DNA of 64,000 nt from Pedobacter deserti (GTDB lineage: Bacteria > Bacteroidota > Bacteroidia > Sphingobacteriales > Sphingobacteriaceae): assembly GCF_024436415.1 (NCBI RefSeq), contig NZ_JAFMZQ010000001.1, forward strand, positions 310,001 to 374,000. The letters are read 5' to 3'. The notes beneath the pieces are model-generated. The model ran no database searches. It was not told where the DNA came from and was given only the letters and a program-made list of their open reading frames with translations. Below, piece by piece: positions 17,979 to 27,160 of this stretch; position 1 is the first letter of the stretch, and the number at the start of each line of letters is the position of its first letter. Both the position numbers and the translations under genes were made by a program.

Positions 17979-20533
17979 AATTTAAAACTATAAGCCAGCC
18001 ATGGATATATTCCAAAGCCATATTCATAACGATTCCTCCTTCCTCCTGCATCCGGAGAGCCCAGATGGTAATATAATGGATTTTTTCGGTTATAAACATT
18101 GTAAATACCGGCAGAGATCGTATGCAGAAGTCGCCGCCCTTTTAACCCACCAGATTGAAGACGGTACTGTCCGGAAACATCCAGCCGGTTAAAATTTGGA
18201 AAGCGCGACTCATTTCTTCCCTCAAATAGCGGAACGTTTACGCCATCATGCTGATAATAGCCGACAGGAAGGGTAAGCGGCCTTCCTGCTGTGTAAACAA
18301 AAAATGCCTGCACACTCAGTGCCGCGTTAACGTCATACTTGCCCAGCATTTTAAACTCATGCGGGATATCATAGTTCGACACAAACGTATCACCTGAATT
18401 TATTCCGGATATCCGACGCTTTACTTTGGAATACGTGTAAGAAAGCGTGCCTGAAAACCTGCCCTCTGCTTTGCTAACCTCGCCCTCGATACCGTAGGCC
18501 TTAGCAGTGCCAGACCTGAGCTGCCCTCTGATATCCGGGTTCCTGATAATTTGGGCATGCCCTAAGAGCTCGAGTTGATTCAGTTGCAACTTATGATAGC
18601 CCCCCAAACTGAAGCTATATTGCCCTGGCGCATACCTGTAACCAACAGCATAATGATCAGAACGTTGGGGTTTGACCAGGTCTGAAGCAGGAATCCATGG
18701 TTCAAGCGAAGAAAAAGCAAGTACACTGTTCTGAACCAGCTGTAAATATTGAAAGTTTCGGTTGTACGTTACGAAGATACGCTGCGACGTGCTCGGCAGG
18801 TAGCTAAAATTTACCCTTGGCTCCGGGTTTATAAAAGTCTTAAGATCCTCGTCAAACACAGGATTGCCTTTAGCGTCAAAAATATTTCGTCTTTCCTGAG
18901 CATTCCTGAAAGCTCCTAGCCTCAAACCATAGTTCAACTCGAAAGACTTCCCGATGCCGATCTGCTGAGAGAAATATAGCGCAGATTCAATCGAGCGCTC
19001 GCGTGATATATTGAACTCAAAATTGCGCTGCCGATGCATCTCCCCAGGAGAAAACCTGTGGTACGTGGTGGAAGCCCCAAACTTGATCTGGTTATTCGGA
19101 CTACGGTAATAGGTGTAATCAGCCTTTAAAGTTGCGTCGAGAATTTTGGTGTCCCACTGACTTTTCTCGGACAAGGTATCGGCATTCAGATCTAACCCGT
19201 TGCTGTAGTTACTGTAAATGGCTGATATGTTCAGAAATAGTTTCGAACTGATAATATGGTTCCAGCGCAACGTAGATGTAAAATTGCCCCAGTTGTTGGT
19301 ATATGAATTTTCGCTCAAAAGTTTGTCCTGCCCCACATAAAATGAATAATAAAGACTATTGTCACGATTAAGTTTCACGTTCGTTTTGGCGTTTACATCG
19401 TGGTAAACCGAGTTCGGATTAAACAACTTAAACCGGTTTGGAATGATATCAAGTAAACTGCGCCGGTATGCCACCATAAACGAGGCCTTATCTTTCACAA
19501 TTGGCCCCTCCGCAGCCAAACGAGCCGACATTTGGTTCAGCCCTCCGCTTAGGTGAAATTCCTTATTATTGCCCTCAGCCATCCTGTTAACGATTACCGA
19601 AGATAACCTGCCGCCAAAATTAGCCGGCATATAGTCGCGGTAAACCTGCACATTATTCACCACATCAGCATTAAAAACAGACACCAGTCCAAAAAGATGA
19701 GAGGGATTATATACGATAGCTTCATCAAGAAGAATCAGGTTCTGGTCCGAATTGCCTCCTCTCACAAACAATGCGGAACTGCCCTCCGTAATGGTCTTAA
19801 TGCTGCTATGCATTTGCAGTCGCTTCATCACATCCGTTTCGCCCGCATAATAAGGTGCGTTATAAAGCTGACTGCTCGTCAGGTTATATTCATTCATAAG
19901 AATAGGATTGGGCGTAAGCCGCGTGGGCCGTATCACGACCTCCTGCAGATGGTGCGGCTGCAAAGAAAGCTCGATTTCCTGCTGGATACTTCCCGCAAGA
20001 TCAACCATCCTTGCCTGGCGCTGGTATCCCGGATAAGTAATATACAGCTCGTAATTTCCCTCAGGCACAGAGATAGAATAAAAACCATACTGATTGGTTA
20101 CAACGCCTACACTCAGCTCAGGAATCTGCACCGTAGCACCAATAAGCTCCTCACCACTCGAAACGTCGCGTACATAACCATGTATGGTATGAATGTCGGG
20201 CGATTCCGGACCAATCACGATTTCATTACCTATCAGCGAAAACTTAAGCTTACTGCCGGCCAGCAGCATAGTCAAAATGTGGCGCAGCGGAGTCTGATAA
20301 AACTTGAGCGATGCCGTGCGCTTTGAGCGAAGGCGATCCGGATCATAGACAAACCCTGCCTCGGTCTTCCTGTCAATTTCCTGCAATACGCTGATCAGCG
20401 AATCTGCCGGAAGATTAATAGTTATCTTTTGGTTCAGCAGATCCCGGCGCTGAGCAAAGGCGGCTGAACCCGATGTCAGGAGAAAGCAAACAACAAATGA
20501 AACAGAGAGCCATTTATTCTTCCGATAAAACAT
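17975..20533 (-). CDS. TonB-dependent receptor with STN signalling domain
   Basis: An 852-residue outer-membrane receptor. The signal peptide is residues 1-27 (ending AFAQ). An STN domain (about 36-90, beginning ITINLPADSLISVLQEI) would contact FecR. A carboxypeptidase-regulatory-like beta domain follows (about 104-192, HGYVRDVSSGEELIGATV). The plug (about 205-325) contains RGGNSDQNLILLDEA, and a beta-barrel runs to the C-terminal aromatic residues (WLAYSFKL). The STN domain plus an adjacent FecR and ECF sigma indicates a transenvelope signalling receptor that induces its own operon when it binds ligand. The start overlaps the fecR 3' end by 20 bases. The ligand is not deducible; the DUF4249 partner class is not tied to a glycan. 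Confidence 0.9.
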   Translation of the reverse strand: MFYRKNKWLSVSFVVCFLLTSGSAAFAQRRDLLNQKITINLPADSLISVLQEIDRKTEAGFVYDPDRLRSKRTASLKFYQTPLRHILTMLLAGSKLKFSLIGNEIVIGPESPDIHTIHGYVRDVSSGEELIGATVQIPELSVGVVTNQYGFYSISVPEGNYELYITYPGYQRQARMVDLAGSIQQEIELSLQPHHLQEVVIRPTRLTPNPILMNEYNLTSSQLYNAPYYAGETDVMKRLQMHSSIKTITEGSSALFVRGGNSDQNLILLDEAIVYNPSHLFGLVSVFNADVVNNVQVYRDYMPANFGGRLSSVIVNRMAEGNNKEFHLSGGLNQMSARLAAEGPIVKDKASFMVAYRRSLLDIIPNRFKLFNPNSVYHDVNAKTNVKLNRDNSLYYSFYVGQDKLLSENSYTNNWGNFTSTLRWNHIISSKLFLNISAIYSNYSNGLDLNADTLSEKSQWDTKILDATLKADYTYYRSPNNQIKFGASTTYHRFSPGEMHRQRNFEFNISRERSIESALYFSQQIGIGKSFELNYGLRLGAFRNAQERRNIFDAKGNPVFDEDLKTFINPEPRVNFSYLPSTSQRIFVTYNRNFQYLQLVQNSVLAFSSLEPWIPASDLVKPQRSDHYAVGYRYAPGQYSFSLGGYHKLQLNQLELLGHAQIIRNPDIRGQLRSGTAKAYGIEGEVSKAEGRFSGTLSYTYSKVKRRISGINSGDTFVSNYDIPHEFKMLGKYDVNAALSVQAFFVYTAGRPLTLPVGYYQHDGVNVPLFEGRNESRFPNFNRLDVSGQYRLQSGGLKGRRLLHTISAGIYNVYNRKNPLYYHLGSPDAGGRRNRYEYGFGIYPWLAYSFKL

Positions 20534-21512
20534 ACGTATTCTGCACTTTGGTCACCTTACATTGTAAAGATGCAGAAATAACATTTAGCACGCCATCTAA
20601 AGTTTCAGAATGTATTTTTCCCGTCAGTTTCCTTAACCTCAGAGACTCCCCATTAATTTCGATCTTGTAACGGTAAACCCGTTCAATATCTTCAACCACT
20701 TTCTGTAGTGGAGTTTCAATAAACACAAAACGTTTGTCTACCCAGGCTTTATAATTAAGGTTCGTGTTGGTTCCGCTATTCAATTGATCAGTATCAAAAT
20801 GATAAACACCGGTTTTGCCGGCCTCAAGCAACGCGCGTTTACCGGTCTCCCTATTTTGCATAACAACAACACCCTCGTCAACAGTAACAGAAGCCATAGT
20901 CCCCTTCTTCTGTATATTGAATCGCGTGCCTATGTCTTCCACCTCCAGACGGTCCATCTTAATCTTCAACTGGGGTCCGTTGTGCTTTTTAACGTCAACA
21001 AAAACCTCTCCCTCAAGCAACTCAACAACACGATCTTCATTGAAGCGTGCCTTGTTGTATCTGATTTTTGTCTCCAGATTCACCGAAAGTTCCGTACCAT
21101 CGGGCAGCACAAGATGGGAAACCTCCGAATAGGCTTCCGTATTGACATCTACGATTCGGCTGCGCTGAAGAAGAGAAAAGCCCAGGGAAGCGATAAGCAA
21201 AACAGATGCTGCGACCGCATACCAGGCCGATCGCTTCCTGGCAGGCGGCAGTTGAACAACCACAGGCTCCTCAGTCTGTTCAAGCTTGCTTTCCAGCGAT
21301 ACCCACGATATATTCGCATCTCGACGGCTGCGATCATAAAGCCTTTCCATGTTGTGCTGCACGAAAAGCAAATCCTGATAAATCTCCTCATTCCGGTTAT
21401 CCCTTCCCCTCCAGTCCACTAAAATTTTTTGATTAACAGGTGTGATATCGCCTTCTAATTCTTCAATTATCAGCGCGTATATCAGTTCATCCTCTGCTTC
21501 CTGGTTTTTCAT
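20514..21512 (-). CDS. FecR-family anti-sigma factor
   Basis: An inner-membrane sigma regulator of 332 residues. The cytoplasmic N-terminal part (about 1-90) has the sequence ILVDWRGRDNRNEEIYQDL, typical of Bacteroidota FecR proteins. One membrane segment lies at about 96-114 (AVAASVLLIASLGFSLL). A periplasmic FecR beta domain (about 128-225; SHLVLPDGTELSVNLETKI, VELLEGEVFVDV) is followed by a DUF4974-like domain (about 250-330; FVFIETPLQKVVEDIERVY). It receives the signal from the receptor STN domain and holds or releases the sigma factor encoded 10 bases upstream. Confidence 0.92.
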   Translation of the reverse strand: MKNQEAEDELIYALIIEELEGDITPVNQKILVDWRGRDNRNEEIYQDLLFVQHNMERLYDRSRRDANISWVSLESKLEQTEEPVVVQLPPARKRSAWYAVAASVLLIASLGFSLLQRSRIVDVNTEAYSEVSHLVLPDGTELSVNLETKIRYNKARFNEDRVVELLEGEVFVDVKKHNGPQLKIKMDRLEVEDIGTRFNIQKKGTMASVTVDEGVVVMQNRETGKRALLEAGKTGVYHFDTDQLNSGTNTNLNYKAWVDKRFVFIETPLQKVVEDIERVYRYKIEINGESLRLRKLTGKIHSETLDGVLNVISASLQCKVTKVQNTYVLSEE

Positions 21513-21522
21513 AATTTATTAT

Positions 21523-22128
21523 TTAGAGCGTTTTATGTATGAAAAGCATCAACAACATCATGATGCCCTCTTTATTGTTTTCCATATGCTGACGCAGCAG
21601 CTTAAACCCATAAGTGAGATGATTTTTCACAGTTTTTATCGAAATATCCATCTGATCAGCGATCTCCTGCTGTTTAAGCTTTCCAAACCGGCTCAGATAC
21701 ATGACCTGCCGGCATTTTTCGGGAAGCAGTTTTAAACCTTCCTCCAATCTAAGCAGCATCAAATCGTCTTCATCACCCCCCTCAGGCGAACTAACCAGTT
21801 CCGCAGGCTGTGCAGATAGGTAAGCCTCGTGCTTCTGTACAGTCAACTTATCTTTCTTGATCACGTTAAGCGCCGAATTCACTACCGACCTGAAAAGGTA
21901 TCCTTTCATCGTATACTGTATGTTTAATTGTTCCGCCTTATTCCAAACATTGATAAATACATCGTGCACAATCTCCTCGGCAGTCTGCATATGGCCAACA
22001 TACCGGAAAGCCAGCGCAAACAAGCGCTGATAATACAATTTGTACAGCTGCTCAAAGACCACCTTGTCTTGGCGCTTAATAGCCGCTATCAGTTCCTGTT
22101 CAGTTATTCTCAGCTGCCCGCGTTCCAT
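21523..22128 (-). CDS. ECF RNA polymerase sigma factor
   Basis: A 201-residue ECF sigma-70. Sigma region 2 occupies about residues 25-95 (FEQLYKLYYQRLFALAFRYVG, AEEIVHDVFINVWNKAEQL). Region 4 occupies about 130-190 (LPEKCRQVMYLSRFGKLKQQEIADQMDISIKTVKNH). It resembles the Bacteroidota FecI-like family that pairs with FecR/TonB receptors. It starts just after the CHRD lipoprotein stop and is followed by fecR, so the order sigma-FecR-receptor is the usual one. It probably autoregulates the unit; no target promoter could be recognised. Confidence 0.94.
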   Translation of the reverse strand: MERGQLRITEQELIAAIKRQDKVVFEQLYKLYYQRLFALAFRYVGHMQTAEEIVHDVFINVWNKAEQLNIQYTMKGYLFRSVVNSALNVIKKDKLTVQKHEAYLSAQPAELVSSPEGGDEDDLMLLRLEEGLKLLPEKCRQVMYLSRFGKLKQQEIADQMDISIKTVKNHLTYGFKLLRQHMENNKEGIMMLLMLFIHKTL

Positions 22129-22129
22129 T

Positions 22130-22594
22130 TTACTGTTGCTTTAGCGTGAGATAACCCGATATCTCCGGACTCATCAATAACGTGTTCACGGCCACAAACC
22201 ACTGCCCTTTCAGTAAACTCCGTTCCTGTAGCGGTGTTAAACTGAACGATCCCGCAATATCCCTTCCGTCGGGAACTTTATCTTTGCTGTACACCTCTTT
22301 AATGAACAATCCCGATGAGCCTTTCGCTCCGCTCCTTAACGTAATCAACTGGGGTACCACATCATGATATTCCAGGGAATACACCAACACCTTCGTCCCT
22401 TCGTCATACGTGCCCTTTAGCAACGCCGTTCCTTCCGAAGCACTGTTTGTCCCTTTCTTGTCTATACGCGCCACAACAGCATAAGTACGCACAGGCGGCG
22501 CCGTCTTCGCTCCCTCTGCAATCACCTTTTTCTCACATCCCGCCAAAGCAAACAACGCCAGCAGTACTATTGCCCTGCTTTTTTTATTCATCAT
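22130..22594 (-). CDS. CHRD-like lipoprotein preceding the sigma gene
   Basis: A 154-residue lipoprotein with lipobox LFALAGC (Cys about residue 20). The body resembles the CHRD fold: an allele-like start TNSASEGTALLKGTYDEGT, then LITLRSGAKGSSGLF and GSFSLTPLQERSLLKGQWFVAVNT near the C-terminus. CHRD proteins are extracytoplasmic and poorly understood. It ends one base before the sigma start, which makes it the first gene of the sigma/FecR/receptor unit, an uncommon position. It may be an extra signal input or a cargo protein (inference). Confidence 0.6.
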   Translation of the reverse strand: MMNKKSRAIVLLALFALAGCEKKVIAEGAKTAPPVRTYAVVARIDKKGTNSASEGTALLKGTYDEGTKVLVYSLEYHDVVPQLITLRSGAKGSSGLFIKEVYSKDKVPDGRDIAGSFSLTPLQERSLLKGQWFVAVNTLLMSPEISGYLTLKQQ

Positions 22595-22632
22595 CTCTAA
22601 GTATCTTAACCAAAGGCTAAAATACTAAAAGT

Positions 22633-23742
22633 TTAGAAAGCATTCATCACCTCCACCACCCTGTCAATCTCCTCCCGCGCATGGCAAAAAGAGATCGGCA
22701 AACTCAATGTACTGCGATGTATCAGTTCCGATACTGGAAAAGCTCCCTTTAATTTATCCCTCAGCGCATTTTGATGGTGCGGCGGCACCGGATAATGTAT
22801 TTCCGTTTTAATGTTATTCGCTAACAAGTAAGCCCTTAGCTTATCCCTCTCGGGATGCCTCACGGTATAAATATGGTACACGTCCGTGTAACCTTCCTGC
22901 TTTAATGGTTTTATAAAATCAGCTTTCAAACCCTCATCGTATCTAGAAGCAAGCGCCCTTTTATGCGCGTTGATCTGATCGAGCGCAGCCAGCTTTACCG
23001 ATAGAAAGCCAGCCTGTATTTCATCCAGCCGGGAGTTAGTCCCAATATATTCGTTATAATACTTTTCATGGCAGCCGTAGTTACGTAGCGACCTTATCTT
23101 CTCAGCCCTGGAAGTATCAGAGGTGAGCAATGCCCCCCCATCGCCCAGCGCACCCAGATTCTTGGTAGGGTAAAAGCTGAACGCACCAAAATCACCGAAG
23201 GTACCCGTCTTCCGACCCATAAACTCAGCCCCGTGCGACTGAGCACAATCCTCGATCACCCGCAGATCGTGACGTGTGGCAATAGCCATGATTGCCTCCA
23301 TATTGCAAGGCTTGCCATATAAATGCACTACCATAATTGCCCTTGTCCGACTCGTTACAGCGGCCGCCGTCTGCTCCGGATCGATATTATAAGTCGCCAG
23401 GTCGGGCTCAACCAGTACAGGCACCAGCCGGCAGTGATAGATGGCCAGAATTGTAGCGATATACGTATTGGAAGGGACGATGACCTCCGAACCCTCAGGA
23501 AAATCAAAATATTGCAAACCCAGCACCAGCGCATCGAGCCCTGAGGCCACAGAAACGCAGTGCGCACTCCCGTTATACCGGGCAAAGGCCTGTTCAAACG
23601 CACGGACCTTATCACCCAGAACAAACCAGCCCTTGTTCAAACTATCAGTAAAACTTTGCTGATAAGCTTCCATGAACGGCTTATTCAAGGCATGAAGATC
23701 CTCGTAAGCAATGTCCTGGCCGGTAAGCGTAGCGGTTTCCAT
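22633..23742 (-). CDS. DegT/DnrJ/EryC1-type sugar 3-aminotransferase
   Basis: A PLP-dependent sugar aminotransferase of 369 residues. Landmarks are [36 protein letters not shown] (as [13 protein letters not shown]), [16 protein letters not shown] (Lys of the Schiff base) and [27 protein letters not shown]. The pattern fits FdtB/QdtB-like enzymes that aminate dTDP-3-oxo-6-deoxyhexoses. That fits the preceding 3,4-ketoisomerase gene, whose stop overlaps this ATG as TAATG. A start four residues upstream is possible but less likely. Precursor genes (rmlA, rmlB) are not in the window. Confidence 0.87.
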   Translation of the reverse strand: METATLTGQDIAYEDLHALNKPFMEAYQQSFTDSLNKGWFVLGDKVRAFEQAFARYNGSAHCVSVASGLDALVLGLQYFDFPEGSEVIVPSNTYIATILAIYHCRLVPVLVEPDLATYNIDPEQTAAAVTSRTRAIMVVHLYGKPCNMEAIMAIATRHDLRVIEDCAQSHGAEFMGRKTGTFGDFGAFSFYPTKNLGALGDGGALLTSDTSRAEKIRSLRNYGCHEKYYNEYIGTNSRLDEIQAGFLSVKLAALDQINAHKRALASRYDEGLKADFIKPLKQEGYTDVYHIYTVRHPERDKLRAYLLANNIKTEIHYPVPPHHQNALRDKLKGAFPVSELIHRSTLSLPISFCHAREEIDRVVEVMNAF

Positions 23743-24122
23743 TATATGGCGCACTTGATGCGATATGGCGTATAAATGTAATCACTCTGTTCGAAGTAAG
23801 CCGAGGCAAGCACCATCAGGATGGCGTCGTCGCTAAAACTATGCATCGTATGCCAGTCGCATGGCTGTATAATCAAACATTTATCCGGACTATCCAGCAG
23901 ATATGAAGACTCCTCAATACCATTATCATTGTAAATCACGCAGCTACCCCGCAAACAGATCGCGGCCTGAACAGTTTCATGATGCCGGTGCCCGCCACGT
24001 TCAGAATTGTCTACGCCATAGATATAAAAAATGCGTTTGATATCAAAGGGAACGATTTTCTCGATCACGGTCAAATTGCCCCGCGTGTCCGTAAATGTTT
24101 TCAGATTGATCAGTGAAGCCAT
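23742..24122 (-). CDS. dTDP-4-oxo-6-deoxyhexose 3,4-ketoisomerase (WxcM/FdtA-like)
   Basis: A small cupin of 126 residues. It reads [19 protein letters not shown], then [24 protein letters not shown] with the conserved His pair, and [24 protein letters not shown]. This is the pattern of FdtA/QdtA, which shifts the keto group of dTDP-4-oxo-6-deoxy-D-glucose from C4 to C3 before amination. It is directly coupled to the aminotransferase gene (TAATG overlap) and follows the glycosyltransferase by 6 bases. Together they make a dTDP-3-amino-3,6-dideoxyhexose; the exact epimer cannot be told from sequence. Confidence 0.87.
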   Translation of the reverse strand: MASLINLKTFTDTRGNLTVIEKIVPFDIKRIFYIYGVDNSERGGHRHHETVQAAICLRGSCVIYNDNGIEESSYLLDSPDKCLIIQPCDWHTMHSFSDDAILMVLASAYFEQSDYIYTPYRIKCAI

Positions 24123-24128
24123 AGCATA

Positions 24129-25136
24129 TCAATTCAAAAAGCCGTAAGTCAGTGCATTTTTCTTGTACAGGTTTTTATAATAGCCACGTAGAAAAAATAC
24201 CAGCGCGCGACCAGGAACAGATTTAATCCACTGCAGATCATCGGTGATTTCATGAGCGTTCACATTTCTGTTGATCAAACGTGCCACCCGTTCCGCCTTA
24301 TTTAACTGTCGGATATATGGCCTGTACACATATTTAACAGCATTCCTGAGGAGCGTATAGCAACTGCCCGAAAGGCTGTAAATGTCTTTAGCTGTATATT
24401 GAAACCCATGGTAATGATAAAAGATGAGGTCGAACGTATTGCCTGATGCAATCTCTTTTCCCCGCAGGCGACCATCCCTTATTGAGAGTTTATATTGCTG
24501 AACATTCCAGGGGGCAACGCCACCCCCCAGATGTTTCAGCACGTGAACGGTACTAAATTTTTGCTGCCAGTCGTCAAGATATTTTTGATCCCCGAATTTA
24601 CCATCCTCACAACGGCTGTAGCACCATTCAATACATTTATTCACCCATTCATCCAGTACCTCCATACCTTCGGGTGTAGATTTAAAAGTCATAAACTGCA
24701 CGCAGTAAACCCCACTCATGGCAGTCTGGTCATACTTAGGCGTATAGCGGTGCGGTGTAATCAACACCGATTTATCCCCCATTTCATTAAGCAGTACCTG
24801 CGGATCACTGAAAAACATCAGGTCAGCATCCACATAGGTGCAGTGGTCCAGCGCATAAGTCTGCAAACAATACTTAATCGTAGACGACGCACAGGTCCAG
24901 CAATATTCCCCAGCTGTGCGGTCATTCTTTACACTCAGCAGGCGCTCATTTTCGAAGGCATTCAGGCTTACAACGGTAGCATGAACAAGTCCGAGTCTGC
25001 TCAGCACCTCATAACAGTGGTCGTCAAATGCAATCACATACAAATGGAAACTTGAACAGTGTTCTTCGAGCGACTGGTACATAGCCAGGCCCCTTGATAA
25101 ATAAGTAGAATTAAAAAGCGTACAGAAATTTAGCAT
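24129..25136 (-). CDS. Glycosyltransferase (GT-A, GT8-like)
   Basis: About 335 residues. The N-terminus MLNFCTLFNSTYLSRGLAMYQSL resembles nucleotide-sugar transferases. The metal-binding DxD motif appears as CTYVDADLMFFSDP, followed by SGVYCVQFMTF, KFGDQKYLDDW and HLGGGVAPWNVQQY, typical of GT8-like enzymes. An in-frame TTG at 25148 overlapping the previous stop (TTGA) is an alternative start. It probably adds a sugar to a surface glycan or glycoprotein; the linked 3-amino sugar genes suggest its donor or a nearby residue in the same glycan. Confidence 0.78.
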   Translation of the reverse strand: MLNFCTLFNSTYLSRGLAMYQSLEEHCSSFHLYVIAFDDHCYEVLSRLGLVHATVVSLNAFENERLLSVKNDRTAGEYCWTCASSTIKYCLQTYALDHCTYVDADLMFFSDPQVLLNEMGDKSVLITPHRYTPKYDQTAMSGVYCVQFMTFKSTPEGMEVLDEWVNKCIEWCYSRCEDGKFGDQKYLDDWQQKFSTVHVLKHLGGGVAPWNVQQYKLSIRDGRLRGKEIASGNTFDLIFYHYHGFQYTAKDIYSLSGSCYTLLRNAVKYVYRPYIRQLNKAERVARLINRNVNAHEITDDLQWIKSVPGRALVFFLRGYYKNLYKKNALTYGFLN

Positions 25137-25144
25137 ACCTATAT

Positions 25145-25948
25145 TCAACTAAGTGGATTCGACGAATTAACCAGATAAAAGCCCTTGCCATAACCCTGCG
25201 GTTTGCCATCAATAAGCAGGTTTTCTTCGCCTTGAACATAAGACGGGAACTCAGCGATCAAGGTATACTGCGAAAAGAAATGTGCTAAAAACCGCTCCTG
25301 GTTAAGGAACCAGGCAGGATACGTTGCCTCATATATCGACGGCGGAACGACCTGCAAAGTAAGCCTGTCACGCTTCACATGATGAACCGCCGTACGGTCG
25401 AACAGCAGGAAAGGAAAACCATATCCGGCCAACCGGTCCAGAAACTCATGCGGATGCTGTAGGTACTGTACAACACCCGAAAGCAGCACCAAATCTACCC
25501 CTGTGCAGGAAAGACATTCCTCAATACTGTTAAAGAATTTTAGTCTTTCATCCTCAAAATCGCGCTTGCCCACCGCAACAAAATGCGGCTGCTCAACCAC
25601 ATTCCAGCTGGCACAGGTCGCCTCCGGCAAATACCGCCTCAACTGAAAGTAGCTGCTTCCCAGCGAACCGCCAAAATCAAGTATATGCAGTGCCCGGCCG
25701 CTCGTTGCCGCACTTGCAAGAATATAACCTAGTATCGAATAAGGAATCTCAGGCTCATCAAACAGCGCAGAATCGCGTTCGTAAACCGCCTCTCCCATCT
25801 TTACCTTCATCAGCGCAGAACCAACCCGGTCAAGAATCACGTCCTGATCATAACCACCAGACAACGCGCTGACAGCGTCCCAGGAAGGGTAGTCGCCAGA
25901 CCAGCCCCAGTCGCTTTTTTTACGCTTTGACAAAAGTGCTTTGAACAT
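25145..25948 (-). CDS. TIGR04325-family putative methyltransferase
   Basis: A 267-residue protein matching the TIGR04325 (LIC12133-like) pattern: GWSGDYPSWDAVSALSGGYD, GEAVYERDSALFDEPE, then the SAM-binding-like HILDFGGSLGSSYFQLRRYL. The rest is a Rossmann-type methyltransferase layout (VDLVLLSGVVQYLQHP, FLLFDRTAVHH). Members occur in O-antigen and other glycan clusters and are presumed to methylate sugars; activity has not been shown as far as I know. It is the first gene of the four-gene sugar cassette, 51 bases from the LLM gene that precedes it on the same strand. Confidence 0.8.
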   Translation of the reverse strand: MFKALLSKRKKSDWGWSGDYPSWDAVSALSGGYDQDVILDRVGSALMKVKMGEAVYERDSALFDEPEIPYSILGYILASAATSGRALHILDFGGSLGSSYFQLRRYLPEATCASWNVVEQPHFVAVGKRDFEDERLKFFNSIEECLSCTGVDLVLLSGVVQYLQHPHEFLDRLAGYGFPFLLFDRTAVHHVKRDRLTLQVVPPSIYEATYPAWFLNQERFLAHFFSQYTLIAEFPSYVQGEENLLIDGKPQGYGKGFYLVNSSNPLS

Positions 25949-25999
25949 ATTTGGTTATGCTTTTACTTAAAGACAACCACATTTGCACAAAGTCCTATA

Positions 26000-27046
26000 T
26001 CACCCAATAAAATTTTTAAAATCGTCAGGATTTAATTCTGTTCCATTGATGCCGGTCATCACCTCGGCAAACAATCGGACAGACTTAATTCTGTCTTCGA
26101 GCGAATATGTCGGACATACGACAATAAGCTCGTCGACCCCGGTGTCCTCAAGAAATTCCCGGACCTGTCGTTCAACCGTTTCCTTACTACCCACAAACGA
26201 GAATTTCAGCATCTGTTGCAGCGAAGGGTGGCTCAGCAACTCAAAGTATTCATCCGTCATATCAGTTGGCGGTTGCAGCGGCTGAGGCATTCCTGTTAAC
26301 ACGCCCATAAACATCCTGATTATGGTGGTAAATAACCTTTGTGCCTCTTCATCCGTATCCGCGACAAAAACATTGATGCCTGCCATGGTATAAGGCGCTG
26401 CCAAAAACTCAGAAGGCTTAAACTCCTCCCTATAGATATCCAGCGCCGTAAAAAGATGTGTAGAAGCAAAATGGCTTGCAAAAGCATAAGGCAAGCCTTT
26501 CTTGGCAGCCAGATGGGCGCTATCCGTGCTAGATCCAAGGAGGTATAATTCCACATCCGTACCCTCTGCAATCGCCGCCCTAACCTTCGAGAACTTATTC
26601 TCTATGGAAAAATAATCCTGAATCTTTTCCAGCTCACGCGGAAAAGCATGCGCAGCCATCATAAAATCTGATCGTATCGCCTCCGCAGTCTCCCGGTCTG
26701 TGCCTGGTGCCCTCCCAATCCCCAGGTCGATGCGCCCGGGATATAAATGAGCAAGCGTACCAAACTGTTCAGCCACCACAAGCGGCGAATGGTTTGGAAG
26801 CATAACACCCCCCGAACCAACCCTTATCTTATCTGTGTTCTCAGCCACATAGCCAATCAGCAACGACGGTGCACTGCTTCCAATGTAACCCGAGTTATGA
26901 TGTTCTGCAAACCAAAACCTTTTATAATCGTACCGTTCCGCCTCTTTCGCTATCACCAGCGAATTGTTCAGCGTCTCCTTTATTGTACTTCCCTTAGGAA
27001 CAATTGCAAGTTCCAAAAGCGAGTATTCCACATGATGTTTAGCCAT
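26000..27046 (-). CDS. LLM-class flavin-dependent oxidoreductase
   Basis: A luciferase-like (beta/alpha)8 monooxygenase of 348 residues beginning MAKHHVEYSLLELAIVPKG; upstream in-frame starts lack similarity. Family features are RFWFAEHHNSGYIGSSAPSLLIG, VGSGGVMLPNHSPLVVAEQFGTL, PGRIDLGIGRAPGTD, LLGSSTDSAHLAAKKGLPYAFASHF and FVGSKETV near the end. It resembles the YhbW/MsnO8-like subgroup annotated in many bacteria without known substrate. It is divergent from the VOC-family gene across a 114-base gap with a short palindrome. Confidence 0.9.
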   Translation of the reverse strand: MAKHHVEYSLLELAIVPKGSTIKETLNNSLVIAKEAERYDYKRFWFAEHHNSGYIGSSAPSLLIGYVAENTDKIRVGSGGVMLPNHSPLVVAEQFGTLAHLYPGRIDLGIGRAPGTDRETAEAIRSDFMMAAHAFPRELEKIQDYFSIENKFSKVRAAIAEGTDVELYLLGSSTDSAHLAAKKGLPYAFASHFASTHLFTALDIYREEFKPSEFLAAPYTMAGINVFVADTDEEAQRLFTTIIRMFMGVLTGMPQPLQPPTDMTDEYFELLSHPSLQQMLKFSFVGSKETVERQVREFLEDTGVDELIVVCPTYSLEDRIKSVRLFAEVMTGINGTELNPDDFKNFIG

Positions 27047-27117
27047 TTCAATAAATCTTCTGCTAGGTAAAGTTCGCCAATAAAATGCCAAAGAAAGCCA
27101 CAGAATTTCAATATTAC

Positions 27118-27130
27118 AGGACTTTGTCCT
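27118..27130. promoter_or_regulatory. Palindrome between divergent LLM and VOC genes
   Basis: AGGAC-TTT-GTCCT, a perfect 5-bp inverted repeat with a 3-base centre, lies about midway between the two divergent starts. It could be an operator for both genes or a chance match. Confidence 0.3.
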
Positions 27131-27160
27131 ACATTAGGGAGAACAATAACCAAGTATATA

